From positions 310,001 through 374,000 of the forward strand of contig WLWQ01000002.1 of assembly GCA_012103535.1 (NCBI GenBank): 64,000 nt of DNA. The letters are read 5' to 3'. Of this stretch, positions 42,299-52,831 are shown piece by piece. The translations under genes and the position numbers were made by a program. Positions within the stretch are counted from its first letter, which is position 1. Each line of letters starts with the position of its first letter. Below the pieces are notes generated by a model. That model saw only the letters and a program-made list of their open reading frames with translations, made no database searches and was not told where the DNA came from. Origin of the DNA: Pseudomonadales bacterium (GTDB taxonomy: Bacteria > Pseudomonadota > Gammaproteobacteria > Pseudomonadales > Pseudohongiellaceae).

Positions 42299-43729
42299 AT
42301 GTCGAATCCCAGCATTTGGAATCTAAAGCAGTGGCTACAAGCAACTGGCCTGGTTATTTCCCTATCCGTTCCAAACCTTTTAATAGCACAGACTAATCAA
42401 ATCACTTTCCATAAAGATATTGAGCCTATCTTGCAGCGTAGCTGCCAGAATTGTCACCGAGTTGGTGGTGTGGGCCCGATGCCATTGGTCACTTTTGATC
42501 AGGTGGCACCCTTTGCAGGCCTGATTGAATACAAGACTGCATTGCGCGATAGAGCCGGTGCGATGCCTCCTTGGTATATGGAAAAAGACATTGGCATCCA
42601 GAACTATAAAAACGATCCTTCATTAAATGATGAAGAAATAGCTGCCATTTCTACCTGGGCTCGCACTGGAACACCAAAAGGCAATGAGGCTGATGCGCCG
42701 GAACAATTAGTGTTTGATGACTCATTAAAATGGACTGCAGGAGAGCCTGATTTAGTCGTAAGTACAAATTCAGTAACCAAGCTCGCTGGCACGCCGGACT
42801 GGTGGGGTGAGATAGATCGAGTTCCAGTTGGTTTGGAAGAAGATCGATATGTTAAGTCTGTTGAAATCGTAGAAGTGAATGACGTCAACTATCAAGCTGG
42901 AACAGGTCGGGACACAGTAGGTGGAAGATACATTTTCCATCACATGATTTGGAGTACTGCCGAACTCGATGAAGACGGCAACCGTGTAGAAGACTCTGTA
43001 ACCGGTTGGCCGGTGCATGAAGTGGGTCGTAACCCTGACATTTTCGATCCAGATGGTGGTCGTTTACTGCGAGCGGGAACTTATGTCTATTCAGACTCAG
43101 TGCACATGCATTCAAACGGACAAGACACTACGGGACACCTTGAAATCGGGTTTCGTTTTCATCCAGTAGGGTATGAGCCGAAGTACGAGCGTGTATCGCT
43201 TGGTTTAGGAAACGGAGTCGATATCAGCATTGCTGGTAACAAAAATAATCAAGAGTTGCATGCCTATACTGTGCTCGAACAACACACCAAATTTATTACC
43301 TTCGAGCCGCATTTACATGCTCCTGGCGAACGTATGTGTCTGGAAGCAATTTGGGGATATACAGTAGAAACACTCGCCTGTGTTGGTTATGACCACAATT
43401 GGGTGCGCGGCTATGCCTTCGACGACGATGCAGCACCTTTGCTGCCTAAAGGCACGATCATGCACATTGTTGGTTATATGAATAACACAGACACCAATCC
43501 AAATGTGCCTGATCCAAGAAATTGGCAGGGATCTGGGAACCGTTCAGTGACGAACATGTTTATCGATCTTGGCATGCGCGTGAAAATGGATGAGGAACAA
43601 TTTTTCGAAGAAATGGAGAATCGGCGCCAGGTATTAAACATCGGTCCGAATGATCATGTAATCGGTTGCCCACTATGTGGGGCGCCGCTGGTAGCACCAA
43701 TGTCAGAAGGCGTAGAAGCTTCCGACTAA
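42299..43729 (+). CDS. Secreted heme-c / copper type II monooxygenase-like protein
   Basis: The 476-residue precursor has a signal peptide ending near LLIAQ. A heme-c motif CQNCH (residues 49-53) sits in an N-terminal cytochrome-like domain, with AGAMPPWYM as a likely distal Met region. The C-terminal two thirds resemble the copper type II ascorbate-dependent monooxygenase fold: a FHHM motif near 214, HMHSNG near 269, HLHAPGERM near 338 and an IMHIVGYMNN strand. A CPLC pair sits at the C-terminus. Electron transfer from heme to copper in the periplasm is a reasonable inference. The substrate is unknown. A second secreted gene follows after 34 bp. Confidence 0.8.
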   Translation: MSNPSIWNLKQWLQATGLVISLSVPNLLIAQTNQITFHKDIEPILQRSCQNCHRVGGVGPMPLVTFDQVAPFAGLIEYKTALRDRAGAMPPWYMEKDIGIQNYKNDPSLNDEEIAAISTWARTGTPKGNEADAPEQLVFDDSLKWTAGEPDLVVSTNSVTKLAGTPDWWGEIDRVPVGLEEDRYVKSVEIVEVNDVNYQAGTGRDTVGGRYIFHHMIWSTAELDEDGNRVEDSVTGWPVHEVGRNPDIFDPDGGRLLRAGTYVYSDSVHMHSNGQDTTGHLEIGFRFHPVGYEPKYERVSLGLGNGVDISIAGNKNNQELHAYTVLEQHTKFITFEPHLHAPGERMCLEAIWGYTVETLACVGYDHNWVRGYAFDDDAAPLLPKGTIMHIVGYMNNTDTNPNVPDPRNWQGSGNRSVTNMFIDLGMRVKMDEEQFFEEMENRRQVLNIGPNDHVIGCPLCGAPLVAPMSEGVEASD

Positions 43730-43763
43730 ATTTAAATAGACGCATTACCGGAGAAATCGTTTT

Positions 43764-44738
43764 ATGAAAGATAAAATATTAACTGGCAGCAGCCTTATTG
43801 TTAAAGCTGTTACGTTAGTACTGGCAGGATTGTTAATAGTGCAATCTGCAGTTGCTCAAACATATACCAGTGGCCGACATGTTGAACCCGCTTTTGAAGG
43901 ATGGCGTCCGAATCCTGACGGAACATTTAACATGATGTTCGGTTATATGAACGAGAACTGGGAAGAAGCTCCAGACGCTCCAGTGGGGGATAATAATTAT
44001 TTTACTCCCGGAGACACTGATCGCGGGCAGCCTACTCATTTCTTACCGCGCCGTAATCGGTTTACCTTCGAAGTCACGGTTCCATCTGACTGGAGTGATC
44101 GAGAATTGGTTTGGACGTTGAATGTTAATGGCGTTGAAAGAAAAGCCTATGCCACCCTAAAAGCAGACTATTTAGTAGACAATATGGTTATAGCCTCTGA
44201 GACAGGATCCTTAGGTGCCGGTACCAGCAGTCCTGAATCTCGAGCGAATGTTCCGCCTGTTGTAACTGTGCAGGGAGATAACATTCGAGCTGGCAGAGTT
44301 GGAGATCCGCTGGAACTCACTACGGAAGTTATTGACGACGGATTGCCAGAAGCATCTGATCCTGTAGAACAGGCTCGCCAGTTCGCAGAATTTGCTGGCG
44401 GTGCTCTAGCTGCAGCATTCGTGACTGAGGAAAATATTATGCAGCGACGATTGATGTCGCCGCCAGTTAAAGTCACGGTAGACAAGGTGAACGGATTGTA
44501 CTATTCCTGGAACAAATGGCGCGGACCAGGTGAAGTGACATTTGATCCACCTCAAGTAAAAGTATGGGAAGACACCCGTACCAGTGCGAACTCACCATGG
44601 GGTGCTCTATGGTTGCCACCTGGGGTTCCAGAGGGCGGCATCTATGAAGTTGACGCTACTTCAGTCAACCTGGAGAGTACATTCTTTGGGGAAGAGCGGA
44701 TGATGGTGGTCTCTATCATGATGCCTGGATCACGGTGA
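43764..44738 (+). CDS. Secreted conserved protein of unknown function, partner of the heme/copper protein
   Basis: The 324-residue precursor has a signal peptide (VLAGLLIVQSAVAQ). The mature part is rich in Trp, Pro and acidic residues with beta-rich segments (FEGWRPNPDGTFNMMFGYMNENWEE; RRNRFTFEVTVPSDWSDRELVWTL), and no enzyme motif or cysteine was recognised. It lies 34 bp after the heme/copper gene and ends before a strong terminator, so the two form a two-gene operon. A structural or substrate-binding role is possible; I do not assign a function. Confidence 0.75.
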   Translation: MKDKILTGSSLIVKAVTLVLAGLLIVQSAVAQTYTSGRHVEPAFEGWRPNPDGTFNMMFGYMNENWEEAPDAPVGDNNYFTPGDTDRGQPTHFLPRRNRFTFEVTVPSDWSDRELVWTLNVNGVERKAYATLKADYLVDNMVIASETGSLGAGTSSPESRANVPPVVTVQGDNIRAGRVGDPLELTTEVIDDGLPEASDPVEQARQFAEFAGGALAAAFVTEENIMQRRLMSPPVKVTVDKVNGLYYSWNKWRGPGEVTFDPPQVKVWEDTRTSANSPWGALWLPPGVPEGGIYEVDATSVNLESTFFGEERMMVVSIMMPGSR

Positions 44739-44777
44739 ATGTTTCACAATAGGCTCAATAGAAAGAAACTAAAGAAG

Positions 44778-44803
44778 AAAGGGCGGCTTGGCCGCCCTTT
44801 TTT
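44778..44803 (+). terminator. Terminator after the heme/copper operon
   Basis: AAAGGGCGGC (44778-44787) pairs with GCCGCCCTTT (44791-44800) around a TTG loop, then TTT follows. It is 40 nt past the stop of the secreted partner gene. Confidence 0.9.
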
Positions 44804-44823
44804 GTGGGTCAGTTAAAAGACCT

Positions 44824-45153
44824 ATGGAACTCATTGTATTTTTTCTCGCATTGATCATTTTAGGAATGGTCTATTATTCCTTCTGCTGTTTGCTCTTCTT
44901 TGGTTTTACTTCTCGACCTGTGCTGCTCGCTTTTTCCCAAAGCTGGAAACTATCCATCGCCTCTATTATTGGTGTGTTATTTGTCGGTTTTGGCGCGATT
45001 GTGTTACCGACGCTCTACCTCAATGCCAGTTTGGAAAATTTACCTGGTTACAAGAAAGGGCGCGATATAACGGTTGGTGTACTTATCTCAACTGCCTGCT
45101 CTGTCGCGATGTTTTTTTCCTCATACGGTTTGGCATTCTCCGTATTCGAATAA
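44824..45153 (+). CDS. Small integral membrane protein, unknown function
   Basis: ATG at 44824 gives 109 residues with three predicted membrane segments: about 2-27 (IVFFLALIILGMVYYSFCCL), 41-65 (SIASIIGVLFVGFGAIVLP) and 84-106. A longer frame starting at 44788 would overlap the terminator hairpin and is rejected. No family was recognised. It stands alone between a terminator and the hydrolase gene, with a weak ribosome-binding site. Confidence 0.6.
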   Translation: MELIVFFLALIILGMVYYSFCCLLFFGFTSRPVLLAFSQSWKLSIASIIGVLFVGFGAIVLPTLYLNASLENLPGYKKGRDITVGVLISTACSVAMFFSSYGLAFSVFE

Positions 45154-45260
45154 CACCTCAGCACTTGTTTTCAGGGCCAGAGCCTTCTGGTTGTTTGCTA
45201 CGAAACCAGTAATTGACTGCGCCTGTGATAAACTCGGCTAAAAAGAAAAACCAATCGGAT

Positions 45261-46388
45261 ATGATTATGAAACGCGTTAATCAAATATTTCTGTTCCTAG
45301 TTTTGTTAAGCCCTAATCTTGTTAGTGCTCAAGATGACTTCGTTTTTTATTCTGAGTTAGCCCAGGAATGGCATACAGGTGGTGATTATTTTGAATGGAC
45401 TTCGACGACCCGCAATAACAACAACGCACGAGTAAATGTGTTTTATCGCACTTGGGGAAACCCAGGCAATCCACAGCTACTTATCGTTCACGGCTTTCCC
45501 AATTCTTCCTTTGATTTTCAAGCGCTCATACCGCTGCTGGAGAATGACTACTACATCGCAGCACTGGATTTTCCAGGTTCAGGATTTTCAGAAAAACCGT
45601 TGAATGGATTCTCTTACATGCTGGAAGACAATGGAAAATTGGTGGATTACTTTGTTCGAGAAATTGTCGAGTTCGATGATTTCGCCTTACTCACCCATGA
45701 TCGTGGAGTGAGCATCGGCTTGTCATTTTTAGGTGACTATATCGACAATCCAAATCCAGGATACACAATCAATTATCATTTTCTCTCCAATAGCGGCATG
45801 TTTTTACCTTTGGCGAATCTGGTTCCCTTTCAGTATGCCATATTAGATCCTGAGCGCGGGCCGCAGTTGATTGCCAATCGAAAAGCAGCACCGAGACTTA
45901 CCGAGGGTGATCCGGTGTCTGTAGCCTATGCAGATATATTCAAATTTAATGATGGCGATAGCGCATTGTTGCATGTTGGAAAGTATCTATTGGAGCGAGC
46001 TGAGAACGAATTTCGCTGGCTAGACAATTTACCGAGAAGTCCTGTGCCGGTTGCCTATTTTTGGGGATTGTTGGATAACGTGAATCCCATTCGTATCCCC
46101 AACTATGTTTGGCTGACTTACCTTAATGAGAGGGATGTAGAAAGCTCTTTCTGGGTATTGCCAACAGCAGGACACTATCCACAAAGGGATAATCCGGTAG
46201 AGGTAGCGAAGATCATAAATCTCGTGCTCAATGGTGAGGTTCCGGATAGAGCCTCAGAGGATGAGTGGATGCGAAGTTACAATAGTAGAAGGGAAGCAGA
46301 AGATGCTGTTTTTGTCGGCCACTCCAATGTACGTAAGATGGAGTTTCCTGGAGCTATCCAATATACGCCTGATGGGTATACTCAATAG
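45261..46388 (+). CDS. Secreted alpha/beta hydrolase (epoxide hydrolase/haloalkane dehalogenase-like)
   Basis: The product of about 375 residues has a signal peptide (FLFLVLLSPNLVSAQ). The alpha/beta-hydrolase fold has an oxyanion-type HGFPNSSFDF, a nucleophile elbow THDRG with Asp rather than Ser, as in epoxide hydrolases and haloalkane dehalogenases, an acidic residue in FWGLLDNVNP and the catalytic His in AGHYPQRDNP. Start ATG 45261 or 45267 is preferred over 45213 because the signal peptide then begins properly. The substrate is unknown. The gene converges on icmF. Confidence 0.8.
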   Translation: MIMKRVNQIFLFLVLLSPNLVSAQDDFVFYSELAQEWHTGGDYFEWTSTTRNNNNARVNVFYRTWGNPGNPQLLIVHGFPNSSFDFQALIPLLENDYYIAALDFPGSGFSEKPLNGFSYMLEDNGKLVDYFVREIVEFDDFALLTHDRGVSIGLSFLGDYIDNPNPGYTINYHFLSNSGMFLPLANLVPFQYAILDPERGPQLIANRKAAPRLTEGDPVSVAYADIFKFNDGDSALLHVGKYLLERAENEFRWLDNLPRSPVPVAYFWGLLDNVNPIRIPNYVWLTYLNERDVESSFWVLPTAGHYPQRDNPVEVAKIINLVLNGEVPDRASEDEWMRSYNSRREAEDAVFVGHSNVRKMEFPGAIQYTPDGYTQ

Positions 46389-46397
46389 CGTAGTGTG

Positions 46398-49300
46398 CTA
46401 CATCGTTCTGCGGTATTGACCACCCACTTCGAAAAAGGTGTCGGTAATCTGTCCTAACGAACAATAACGTACCGCGTTAACCAGTTCTGCAAACACGTTC
46501 TCGTTATTTTTCGCAGCTTGTTTAAGGCGCTCAAGTGCTTGCTCAGATTTATCCGCATGTCGCTGCTTAAATTCCGCCAGACGCTTAAGTTGACTCTGTT
46601 TTTCTTCTTCTGTAGATCGCGCAAGTTCAATTTCCGGTTGCTCTTCGCTGCCTTCATTAAGAAACGTGTTGACGCCCACTATCGGAAGGCTGCCATCGTG
46701 CTTACGATGTTCGTAGTAGAGTGATTCGTCTTGAATCTTGCCTCTCTGGTAACCAGTTTCCATTGCACCGAGCACACCGCCGCGTTCCGAGATTCTTTCG
46801 AACTCAAGCAGCACGGCTTCTTCCACCAGGTCAGTTAGTTCTTCGATAATGAAAGATCCCTGATTGGAATTCTCGTTAACTGCCAGACCCCATTCCTTAT
46901 TGATAATGAGTTGAATCGCCATCGCTCTGCGCACCGATTCCTCAGTAGGAGTCGTAATCGCCTCATCATATGCGTTGGTATGCAAACTATTACAGTTGTC
47001 ATAAACCGCGATTAACGCCTGTAGGGTAGTTCGAATGTCATTGAAAGACATTTCCTGTGCATGCAATGATCGGCCCGAAGTTTGAATGTGATATTTCAGT
47101 TTCTGGCTTCTCTCATTCGCCCCGTAACGGAAGCGCATGGCTGCTGCCCATATGCGCCGTGCTACTCGTCCTATAACTGTGTATTCCGGATCCATACCAT
47201 TGGAGAAAAAGAACGAGAGATTATGGGCGAAGTCATCCACTTGCATGCCTCGTGCGAGATAGGCTTCAACAAAGGTAAAACCGTTGGCCAGGGTGAAGGC
47301 AAGTTGTGAGATTGGATTCGCACCGGCTTCCGCGATGTGATAACCGGAGATGCTAACGGAGTAAAAATTTCGAACGTTATTCTGGGTGAAATATTCCTGG
47401 ATGTCGCCCATTACTTGCAAACTAAATTCAGTAGAGAAAATACAGGTGTTCTGGCCCTGATCTTCTTTAAGAATATCCGCCTGCACCGTGCCGCGCACAT
47501 TTTCCAAAGTGTATTTTTTTATCTCTTGCCATTCTTGCTCGTCTGGTTGTCGTTCGTTTTCCTGAACAAAGGCATCGACCCGTTGATCGATGGCTGCATT
47601 CAAATACATCGCAAGGATAGTAGGTGCGGGACCATTGATAGTCATGGATACGGATGTCGATGGATTGCAAAGATCAAATCCATCATAGAGCGCTTTCATG
47701 TCATCTAAAGTGGCAATGGAAATTCCGGAGTTGCCGACCTTGCCATAGATATCTGGCTGAATCGCTGGATCGAAACCATAGAGAGTTACTGAGTCGAACG
47801 CTGTCGATAAGCGTTTGGCGTCCGAGTGTTCCGATAATTGCTTAAAGCGTCGGTTGGTTTTAAATGCATCACCTTCGCCGGCGAACATCCGGGTAGGATC
47901 TTCGGAATCCCGTTTAAACTGAAAGGTGCCGCCGGTATAGGGAAATCTACCAGGAACATTTTCCAACAAAAGCCACTTAAGTAGTGCGCCATGATCTTCG
48001 AAGCGGGGTAAGGCGACGCGAGGAATATTTGTGCCGGACAATGATTGCCGTGTGAGTGGCGTGCGAATTTCGCGATCTCTAACTTTAACGATGAATTCTT
48101 CACTTGAATAGGCCTCACGCACTTCCGGCCAGGTTTCCAATAATCGTTTAGCGCGATGATCAATCTGTTCTTCTTTTTTTGCTATCAGCGCATCGAGACC
48201 GCCACTTTCTTTTGACTCGGCATCGAGCATTGCTTTACTGGCTTGCAACTGTTGTCGTTCGCGGGCAATCCTTACCTGTTGCTCAACAATGTCGTGATAA
48301 TTCCTAACTTCCTCTGCAATCTCTGCAAGATAACGTTGTTGCTGTGCAGGAATGATGAGAGCACGTTGAGTTGAAACTTTGACGTCTACTGTTTCCAAGT
48401 TTCTTGCAAAATTTTTCAGACCTTTTGCTTCCAGTTCAATAAGCAGTGCCTGATAGAGCGCGGTAATGCCATCGTCATTAAATTTCGAGGCAATGGTGCC
48501 AAATACAGGCATATCCTCGGGAGCCTGGGTAAAAGCCTCGCGATTGCGCTGGACCTGTTTAGACACATCGCGCAGGGCATCTTCACTGCCTTTTCGATCA
48601 AACTTGTTGATTGCAAAGACATCGGCGAAATCGAGCATGTCGATTTTTTCTAATTGACTTGCTGCACCGAATTCCGGCGTCATGACATAGAGCGATACAT
48701 CGACATAGGGCACTATGCCTGCATCCCCTTGTCCTATTCCTGGCGTTTCGACGATGATCAGGTCAAATCCAGAAACTTTAATTGCCGCTAGAATGGCATT
48801 TAAGTTCTCGGGTACTTCGATTCGTGCATCCCGTGTTGCCAGTGAGCGCATAAAGATATTTGGATGATTAATCGCATTCATGCGAATACGATCACCCAAT
48901 AGTGCGCCACCGGTTTTCTTCCGGGTGGGATCTATTGCCAGGATGGCAATGTTCAAGGAATCTTTTGCATCTTCTCGAAAGCGACGCACAATTTCATCTG
49001 TCGATGAACTTTTACCGGCCCCGCCAGTTCCGGTAATTCCTAGAATCGGAGTTTGAGAAATTGAGGCGGCTTTCTCAATGAGACTGCCAAGTTCGTTTTC
49101 ATCGTAGTTACCATTTTCAATTGCACTGATAACCCTTGTTAAGTCGATTCGATTGCCGGGAGCAAGAGCATCTAAATCAGGTTTTGCTTCCTTGGTAGAA
49201 TCAATGCGGCTTCTTTCCAGCATGTCATCAATCATGCCCTGCAGTCCAAGTTCTTGACCGTCTGCAGGAGTATAAATTTTGGAAACGCCGTAATTATGCA

Positions 49301-49676
49301 GGGCTTCGATTTCTTCGGGAATGATGACGCCGCCACCACCACCGAAAACTTTTATGTGAGCAGCATCCAATTCTTTTAGTCGATCGACTAAATATTTGAA
49401 ATATTCGATGTGACCGCCCTGGTAGGAACTAATTGCGATGGCATCGACATCTTCCTGCACCGCTGCTTCGACAATTTCTTGCACCGAACGATTGTGGGCA
49501 AGATGAATAACCTCAGCGCCACTACTCTGTAATATTCGGCGCATGATATTAATCGCTGCATCATGGCCATCGAACAAACTGGCGGCGGTTAAAAAACGCA
49601 CCCAGTTTCGTTTGCCAGCAGTTTCGGTGTTTGCAGAATGCTTTTTGGCAGCCTGGCTGAAATCAACCACACTCAC
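46398..49676 (-). CDS. icmF: Fused isobutyryl-CoA mutase IcmF
   Basis: IcmF is an adenosylcobalamin-dependent acyl-CoA mutase with its own G-protein chaperone, interconverting isobutyryl- and n-butyryl-CoA (some relatives use pivalyl- or isovaleryl-CoA). The 1092-residue protein has an N-terminal B12-binding domain with axial-ligand His38 in DGHDA, the MeaI-type GTPase domain with P-loop [12 protein letters not shown] (213-224), and the mutase TIM-barrel domain ([32 protein letters not shown]). It starts with GTG after a G-rich ribosome-binding site. No cobalamin riboswitch was recognised upstream. Confidence 0.93.
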   Translation of the reverse strand: MSVVDFSQAAKKHSANTETAGKRNWVRFLTAASLFDGHDAAINIMRRILQSSGAEVIHLAHNRSVQEIVEAAVQEDVDAIAISSYQGGHIEYFKYLVDRLKELDAAHIKVFGGGGGVIIPEEIEALHNYGVSKIYTPADGQELGLQGMIDDMLERSRIDSTKEAKPDLDALAPGNRIDLTRVISAIENGNYDENELGSLIEKAASISQTPILGITGTGGAGKSSSTDEIVRRFREDAKDSLNIAILAIDPTRKKTGGALLGDRIRMNAINHPNIFMRSLATRDARIEVPENLNAILAAIKVSGFDLIIVETPGIGQGDAGIVPYVDVSLYVMTPEFGAASQLEKIDMLDFADVFAINKFDRKGSEDALRDVSKQVQRNREAFTQAPEDMPVFGTIASKFNDDGITALYQALLIELEAKGLKNFARNLETVDVKVSTQRALIIPAQQQRYLAEIAEEVRNYHDIVEQQVRIARERQQLQASKAMLDAESKESGGLDALIAKKEEQIDHRAKRLLETWPEVREAYSSEEFIVKVRDREIRTPLTRQSLSGTNIPRVALPRFEDHGALLKWLLLENVPGRFPYTGGTFQFKRDSEDPTRMFAGEGDAFKTNRRFKQLSEHSDAKRLSTAFDSVTLYGFDPAIQPDIYGKVGNSGISIATLDDMKALYDGFDLCNPSTSVSMTINGPAPTILAMYLNAAIDQRVDAFVQENERQPDEQEWQEIKKYTLENVRGTVQADILKEDQGQNTCIFSTEFSLQVMGDIQEYFTQNNVRNFYSVSISGYHIAEAGANPISQLAFTLANGFTFVEAYLARGMQVDDFAHNLSFFFSNGMDPEYTVIGRVARRIWAAAMRFRYGANERSQKLKYHIQTSGRSLHAQEMSFNDIRTTLQALIAVYDNCNSLHTNAYDEAITTPTEESVRRAMAIQLIINKEWGLAVNENSNQGSFIIEELTDLVEEAVLLEFERISERGGVLGAMETGYQRGKIQDESLYYEHRKHDGSLPIVGVNTFLNEGSEEQPEIELARSTEEEKQSQLKRLAEFKQRHADKSEQALERLKQAAKNNENVFAELVNAVRYCSLGQITDTFFEVGGQYRRTM

Positions 49677-49893
49677 AGATATCCCCCCACTTTACATGCA
49701 CGCCTGATCCTGGCGCATTGGTCATTTTAGCGTATTTCGGTGCTATGTGCCTGTTTCGACTATTTCTACAGCCCTGATTTTTCGTGGCGATCCCGGCATT
49801 GAGGCAATTTAGAATCCACATTTTCATTCCTCGAGCTATATGCGCCTGAAGTTATCAATTGTTTTATGGGTATCCCATTTGTATAGTGAATTA

Positions 49894-50781
49894 ATGGAAA
49901 CATGGATTGTCTTTACCTTACTGGCTGTTGTGATGCAGTCGATCCGCACAGCCGCTCAAAAACAATTAGCCAATCGCCTTTCAATTCAAGCGGCAACTCT
50001 AGTCAGATTTCTCTTTGGCATAAAGTTCGCTCTTATTTATCTCTATTTTGTTTGGCAATCTTACCGGCCAGAAGTATTTGAATTGCATTGGCAATTTTTC
50101 CAATCGGGTGCGCTCGCGGGAATCTCTCAAATCTTAGCAACGATCTGTTTAATTAAGGCGCTAACTCTTAAAAACTTTGCCGTAGGAACTGCCTTGGCAA
50201 AAACAGAAGCCATACTAACCGCAGTATTAGGCAGCCTATTTTTTTCCGCAGCGCTTTCAGTCTTGGGTTATTTGTCAGTGGTGATTGGTGTAGTGGGATT
50301 ACTTGTAGCCAGCAACTGGAAGGTCACTTTTAAAGATCTTTCTGATAATGAAAGTATTCGTTATGGAATCGGTGCTGGCCTCGGCTTTGCGCTAGCTTCT
50401 CTCTGGATAAGAGACGCTTCACTCTCCATCGATGCTCCAAGAATACTAACGGCGGCTGCGGTGTTAGCTTACATGGTAGTGCTGCAGACTTTGATCTGCT
50501 TTGCTTGGATATACCTAAAGGAACGAGAGCAACTAGCACTGATAATGAACAACCTTGGTGCTTGCACGTTCGTAGGATTTACCAGCGTGGCAGGTTCGGT
50601 AGGTTGGTTCACCGCGATGAGTCTGCAAAATGCAGCCATTGTAAAGACTCTGGGGCAAACAGAATTCGTCGTCAGCTTGCTGATTACCTATCTATATTTT
50701 GGGGAAAAGATTTCTACGCGAGAATATTTAGGTATCTCTCTGATTGCAATAAGTGTAATTATTCTGCTTCTGGCCACGTAG
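49894..50781 (+). CDS. EamA/DMT-family membrane transporter
   Basis: With ATG at 49894 (METWIVFTLLAVV) the product has 295 residues and about ten membrane helices in two repeated halves, typical of drug/metabolite transporter EamA proteins. AFV-like GTALAKTEAILTAVLGSLFF and a C-terminal QTEFVVSLLITYLYFGEKIS are the repeated signatures. The substrate is unknown. A longer start at 49840 adds residues unlike the family. It converges on the methyltransferase gene 17 bp away. Confidence 0.85.
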   Translation: METWIVFTLLAVVMQSIRTAAQKQLANRLSIQAATLVRFLFGIKFALIYLYFVWQSYRPEVFELHWQFFQSGALAGISQILATICLIKALTLKNFAVGTALAKTEAILTAVLGSLFFSAALSVLGYLSVVIGVVGLLVASNWKVTFKDLSDNESIRYGIGAGLGFALASLWIRDASLSIDAPRILTAAAVLAYMVVLQTLICFAWIYLKEREQLALIMNNLGACTFVGFTSVAGSVGWFTAMSLQNAAIVKTLGQTEFVVSLLITYLYFGEKISTREYLGISLIAISVIILLLAT

Positions 50782-50797
50782 TCCCTTTGCTAATTCC

Positions 50798-52573
50798 TTA
50801 AATGGGTTTCTGACAATGAAACCGGTACATTTTGTTAAATGTCTGCGGATGCTGAACTTCCAGCTGGTGCCAATACTCCAAATTTCTCAATGTTTTTTCT
50901 GCAGGAAACATCATTCGATAGTGTTGTTCTGCTTCTCCATTTTCAAAATTAAAACCGAGAAACTCTAAGTTGGCCCGTTCAAGTAGCGCTGCGATTTCAG
51001 GAATGGTGAAACAAGTTTCCTGACTATTAAAGAGCAGGTCTCTACATCCATTCAGATTGAAAAAATCCTGAGAATAAAAAAGTTGCTTTAGCTCTTCATT
51101 GTTACATTGGTCAACCAGCTGTCTGCGAAACTGTCGAATATTCGTATCGCTAGCTTGCATGCCGACTTTTTCATTAAGCTTGCGTATATGGGTAATGCTG
51201 CCCCTTGCGATACTGCTGTAGAGGCCAAGATTCAATACCCCTCCCGGAACGAGTAGGTCGACTAGTGCCGCCAAACCCGCGTTAGTATCTTTTAGGTGAT
51301 GCAATACTCCTAGACATTCTATGACATGAAAGCGTTGTTTTTTTGCATTGAATATCTGCACAAGCTCTAAAATATCCGCCTGGAAGATTTGCAAATTGTT
51401 CGCATCGTAAGCGCCTTTTAATCGTTGCGCATAGGCGAGACTTTTTCGACTTATATCGATCGCAGTTACATTCGCGTGTTCACAGGATTTTGCTATTTGA
51501 ATTGGATGAAATCCTGTCCCGCATCCCGCTACGAGAATCTCTAGTGGCATTGAATCCAATACATCTAGATTGATCGAGCTATCCTTAAGGTGGGGACTGC
51601 GAGCACGATAATTTACCGGTGTAGGCGAGTAATTTACTCGACTGTAGCGGGGATAAGGGCTCTCTTCGTATTGATCTTGAACATGCTTTGATGCGTCGTT
51701 CACTTTGCCAAGAGCAATTACTTTTGTTGCCTTCGATTCCAGGTCGAGTGGCTCCAAATAAGTTAAAGAGAATATGTCCTGTAGGTAATCTGGCAATTGC
51801 TCAGATTGTAATCCTTGCAAGGCCGGGTGGGCATTAGTTGAAACCAACGGCTGGTACATAGAAATTAGCAGCATGATGTTTGCAATATCTTCCAGCGAAC
51901 ATTCGCTCGCAGAAAGAATATTTCCCAGCTCATCGTTCAAGGAATTCACCACTTCCTGTTCGTCGTCGCGAATGTAAAACGCGTAGTCTGTCAAATATCC
52001 TTGTAATGCCACCGTTTGATATAGCGGCAAATAGGTTTCATTGATTTCCAAGTCTTTAACGCTGCTCAACAAAAGCTGCCGACGAATGTCAGTGAGGAAG
52101 CGTTCGATGTCTACATCAGGATAGTAGTCATTCGCCAGGCAATCCAAGAGAAACTCGTCTTGGGCAATTTGTTGTAGCGAAAAGGCGTCTTCTGAATCGT
52201 GGTATTTGAAGCGTATCAGCTTTATGCACAAGCCCAGGATAGCAGCGCCATTCTTATGTGGCTGTTGACGGTAATGCATCACGTCTTGACGAAGATCTTC
52301 AATCGATTCGATCAGGAAGATATTGTTTATCGATTCAATGCAATTATAAATATTCTGTTGCAATTGCCCGAGTTGGGTAGCGATTATTTCATCAGCTTCG
52401 AGTTGTTTAAGCTGGTTATAGGCGATTTCGAAACTGCCAATTTCAATACTGGCACGAGCCTTGTCTATTGCAGGGCTATGTAGCTTAGCGTAATGTTCGA
52501 AATCGTAAGAGAGAGCAACATCTTGGGATTGTTGCAGTGACAAGTCCCTGGCTTTGGGATTAGTGCGTTCCAT
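50798..52573 (-). CDS. Class I SAM-dependent methyltransferase with long N-terminal helical region
   Basis: The 591-residue protein has an alpha-helical N-terminal half (about 1-290) with short repeat-like helices. The linker motif YEESPYPRYSRVNY near 293-306 is common in a family of TPR-methyltransferases. A Rossmann methyltransferase domain follows, with motif I ILVAGCGTGFHPIQIA near 343-358 and the post-motif VIECLGVLHHL. The substrate is not evident; family members are often annotated as protein or small-molecule methyltransferases. It is divergent from the ECF sigma operon. Confidence 0.8.
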   Translation of the reverse strand: MERTNPKARDLSLQQSQDVALSYDFEHYAKLHSPAIDKARASIEIGSFEIAYNQLKQLEADEIIATQLGQLQQNIYNCIESINNIFLIESIEDLRQDVMHYRQQPHKNGAAILGLCIKLIRFKYHDSEDAFSLQQIAQDEFLLDCLANDYYPDVDIERFLTDIRRQLLLSSVKDLEINETYLPLYQTVALQGYLTDYAFYIRDDEQEVVNSLNDELGNILSASECSLEDIANIMLLISMYQPLVSTNAHPALQGLQSEQLPDYLQDIFSLTYLEPLDLESKATKVIALGKVNDASKHVQDQYEESPYPRYSRVNYSPTPVNYRARSPHLKDSSINLDVLDSMPLEILVAGCGTGFHPIQIAKSCEHANVTAIDISRKSLAYAQRLKGAYDANNLQIFQADILELVQIFNAKKQRFHVIECLGVLHHLKDTNAGLAALVDLLVPGGVLNLGLYSSIARGSITHIRKLNEKVGMQASDTNIRQFRRQLVDQCNNEELKQLFYSQDFFNLNGCRDLLFNSQETCFTIPEIAALLERANLEFLGFNFENGEAEQHYRMMFPAEKTLRNLEYWHQLEVQHPQTFNKMYRFHCQKPI

Positions 52574-52761
52574 ACTCGTTCCTTCTCGAGAAATCCGATT
52601 CTCATAATCGCGCCATATATAGGCAGCTTAATAGCTAGATTATAGCTGTGAAGCCCCGTATTTACTGGGCCGTTTGCTTCTAAGCGCTTGTCTGTTTAGT
52701 CGGTTTTGCTCTATTTTCCTGATATCTGCTAAAAATGAAGGCTAAATAGGCTGGCGACCAA

Positions 52762-52786
52762 GGAACCTTTTTCGACAATTTTCGTT
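52762..52786 (+). promoter_or_regulatory. Candidate ECF-type autoregulatory promoter
   Basis: GGAACC at 52762-52767 and CGTT at 52783-52786 with a 15-bp spacer match the general -35/-10 form of extracytoplasmic-function sigma promoters. It lies 45 bp before the TTG start of the sigma gene it may control, so positive autoregulation is inferred. Confidence 0.5.
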
Positions 52787-52831
52787 TAATTCAGTAAGAG
52801 ATGGGAAAATCTCCCAAAACAGGGGCCCAGT

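Noticed and set aside
49677..49839. Search for a cobalamin riboswitch ahead of icmF
   Set aside because: No B12-box-like sequence or suitable leader length seen.
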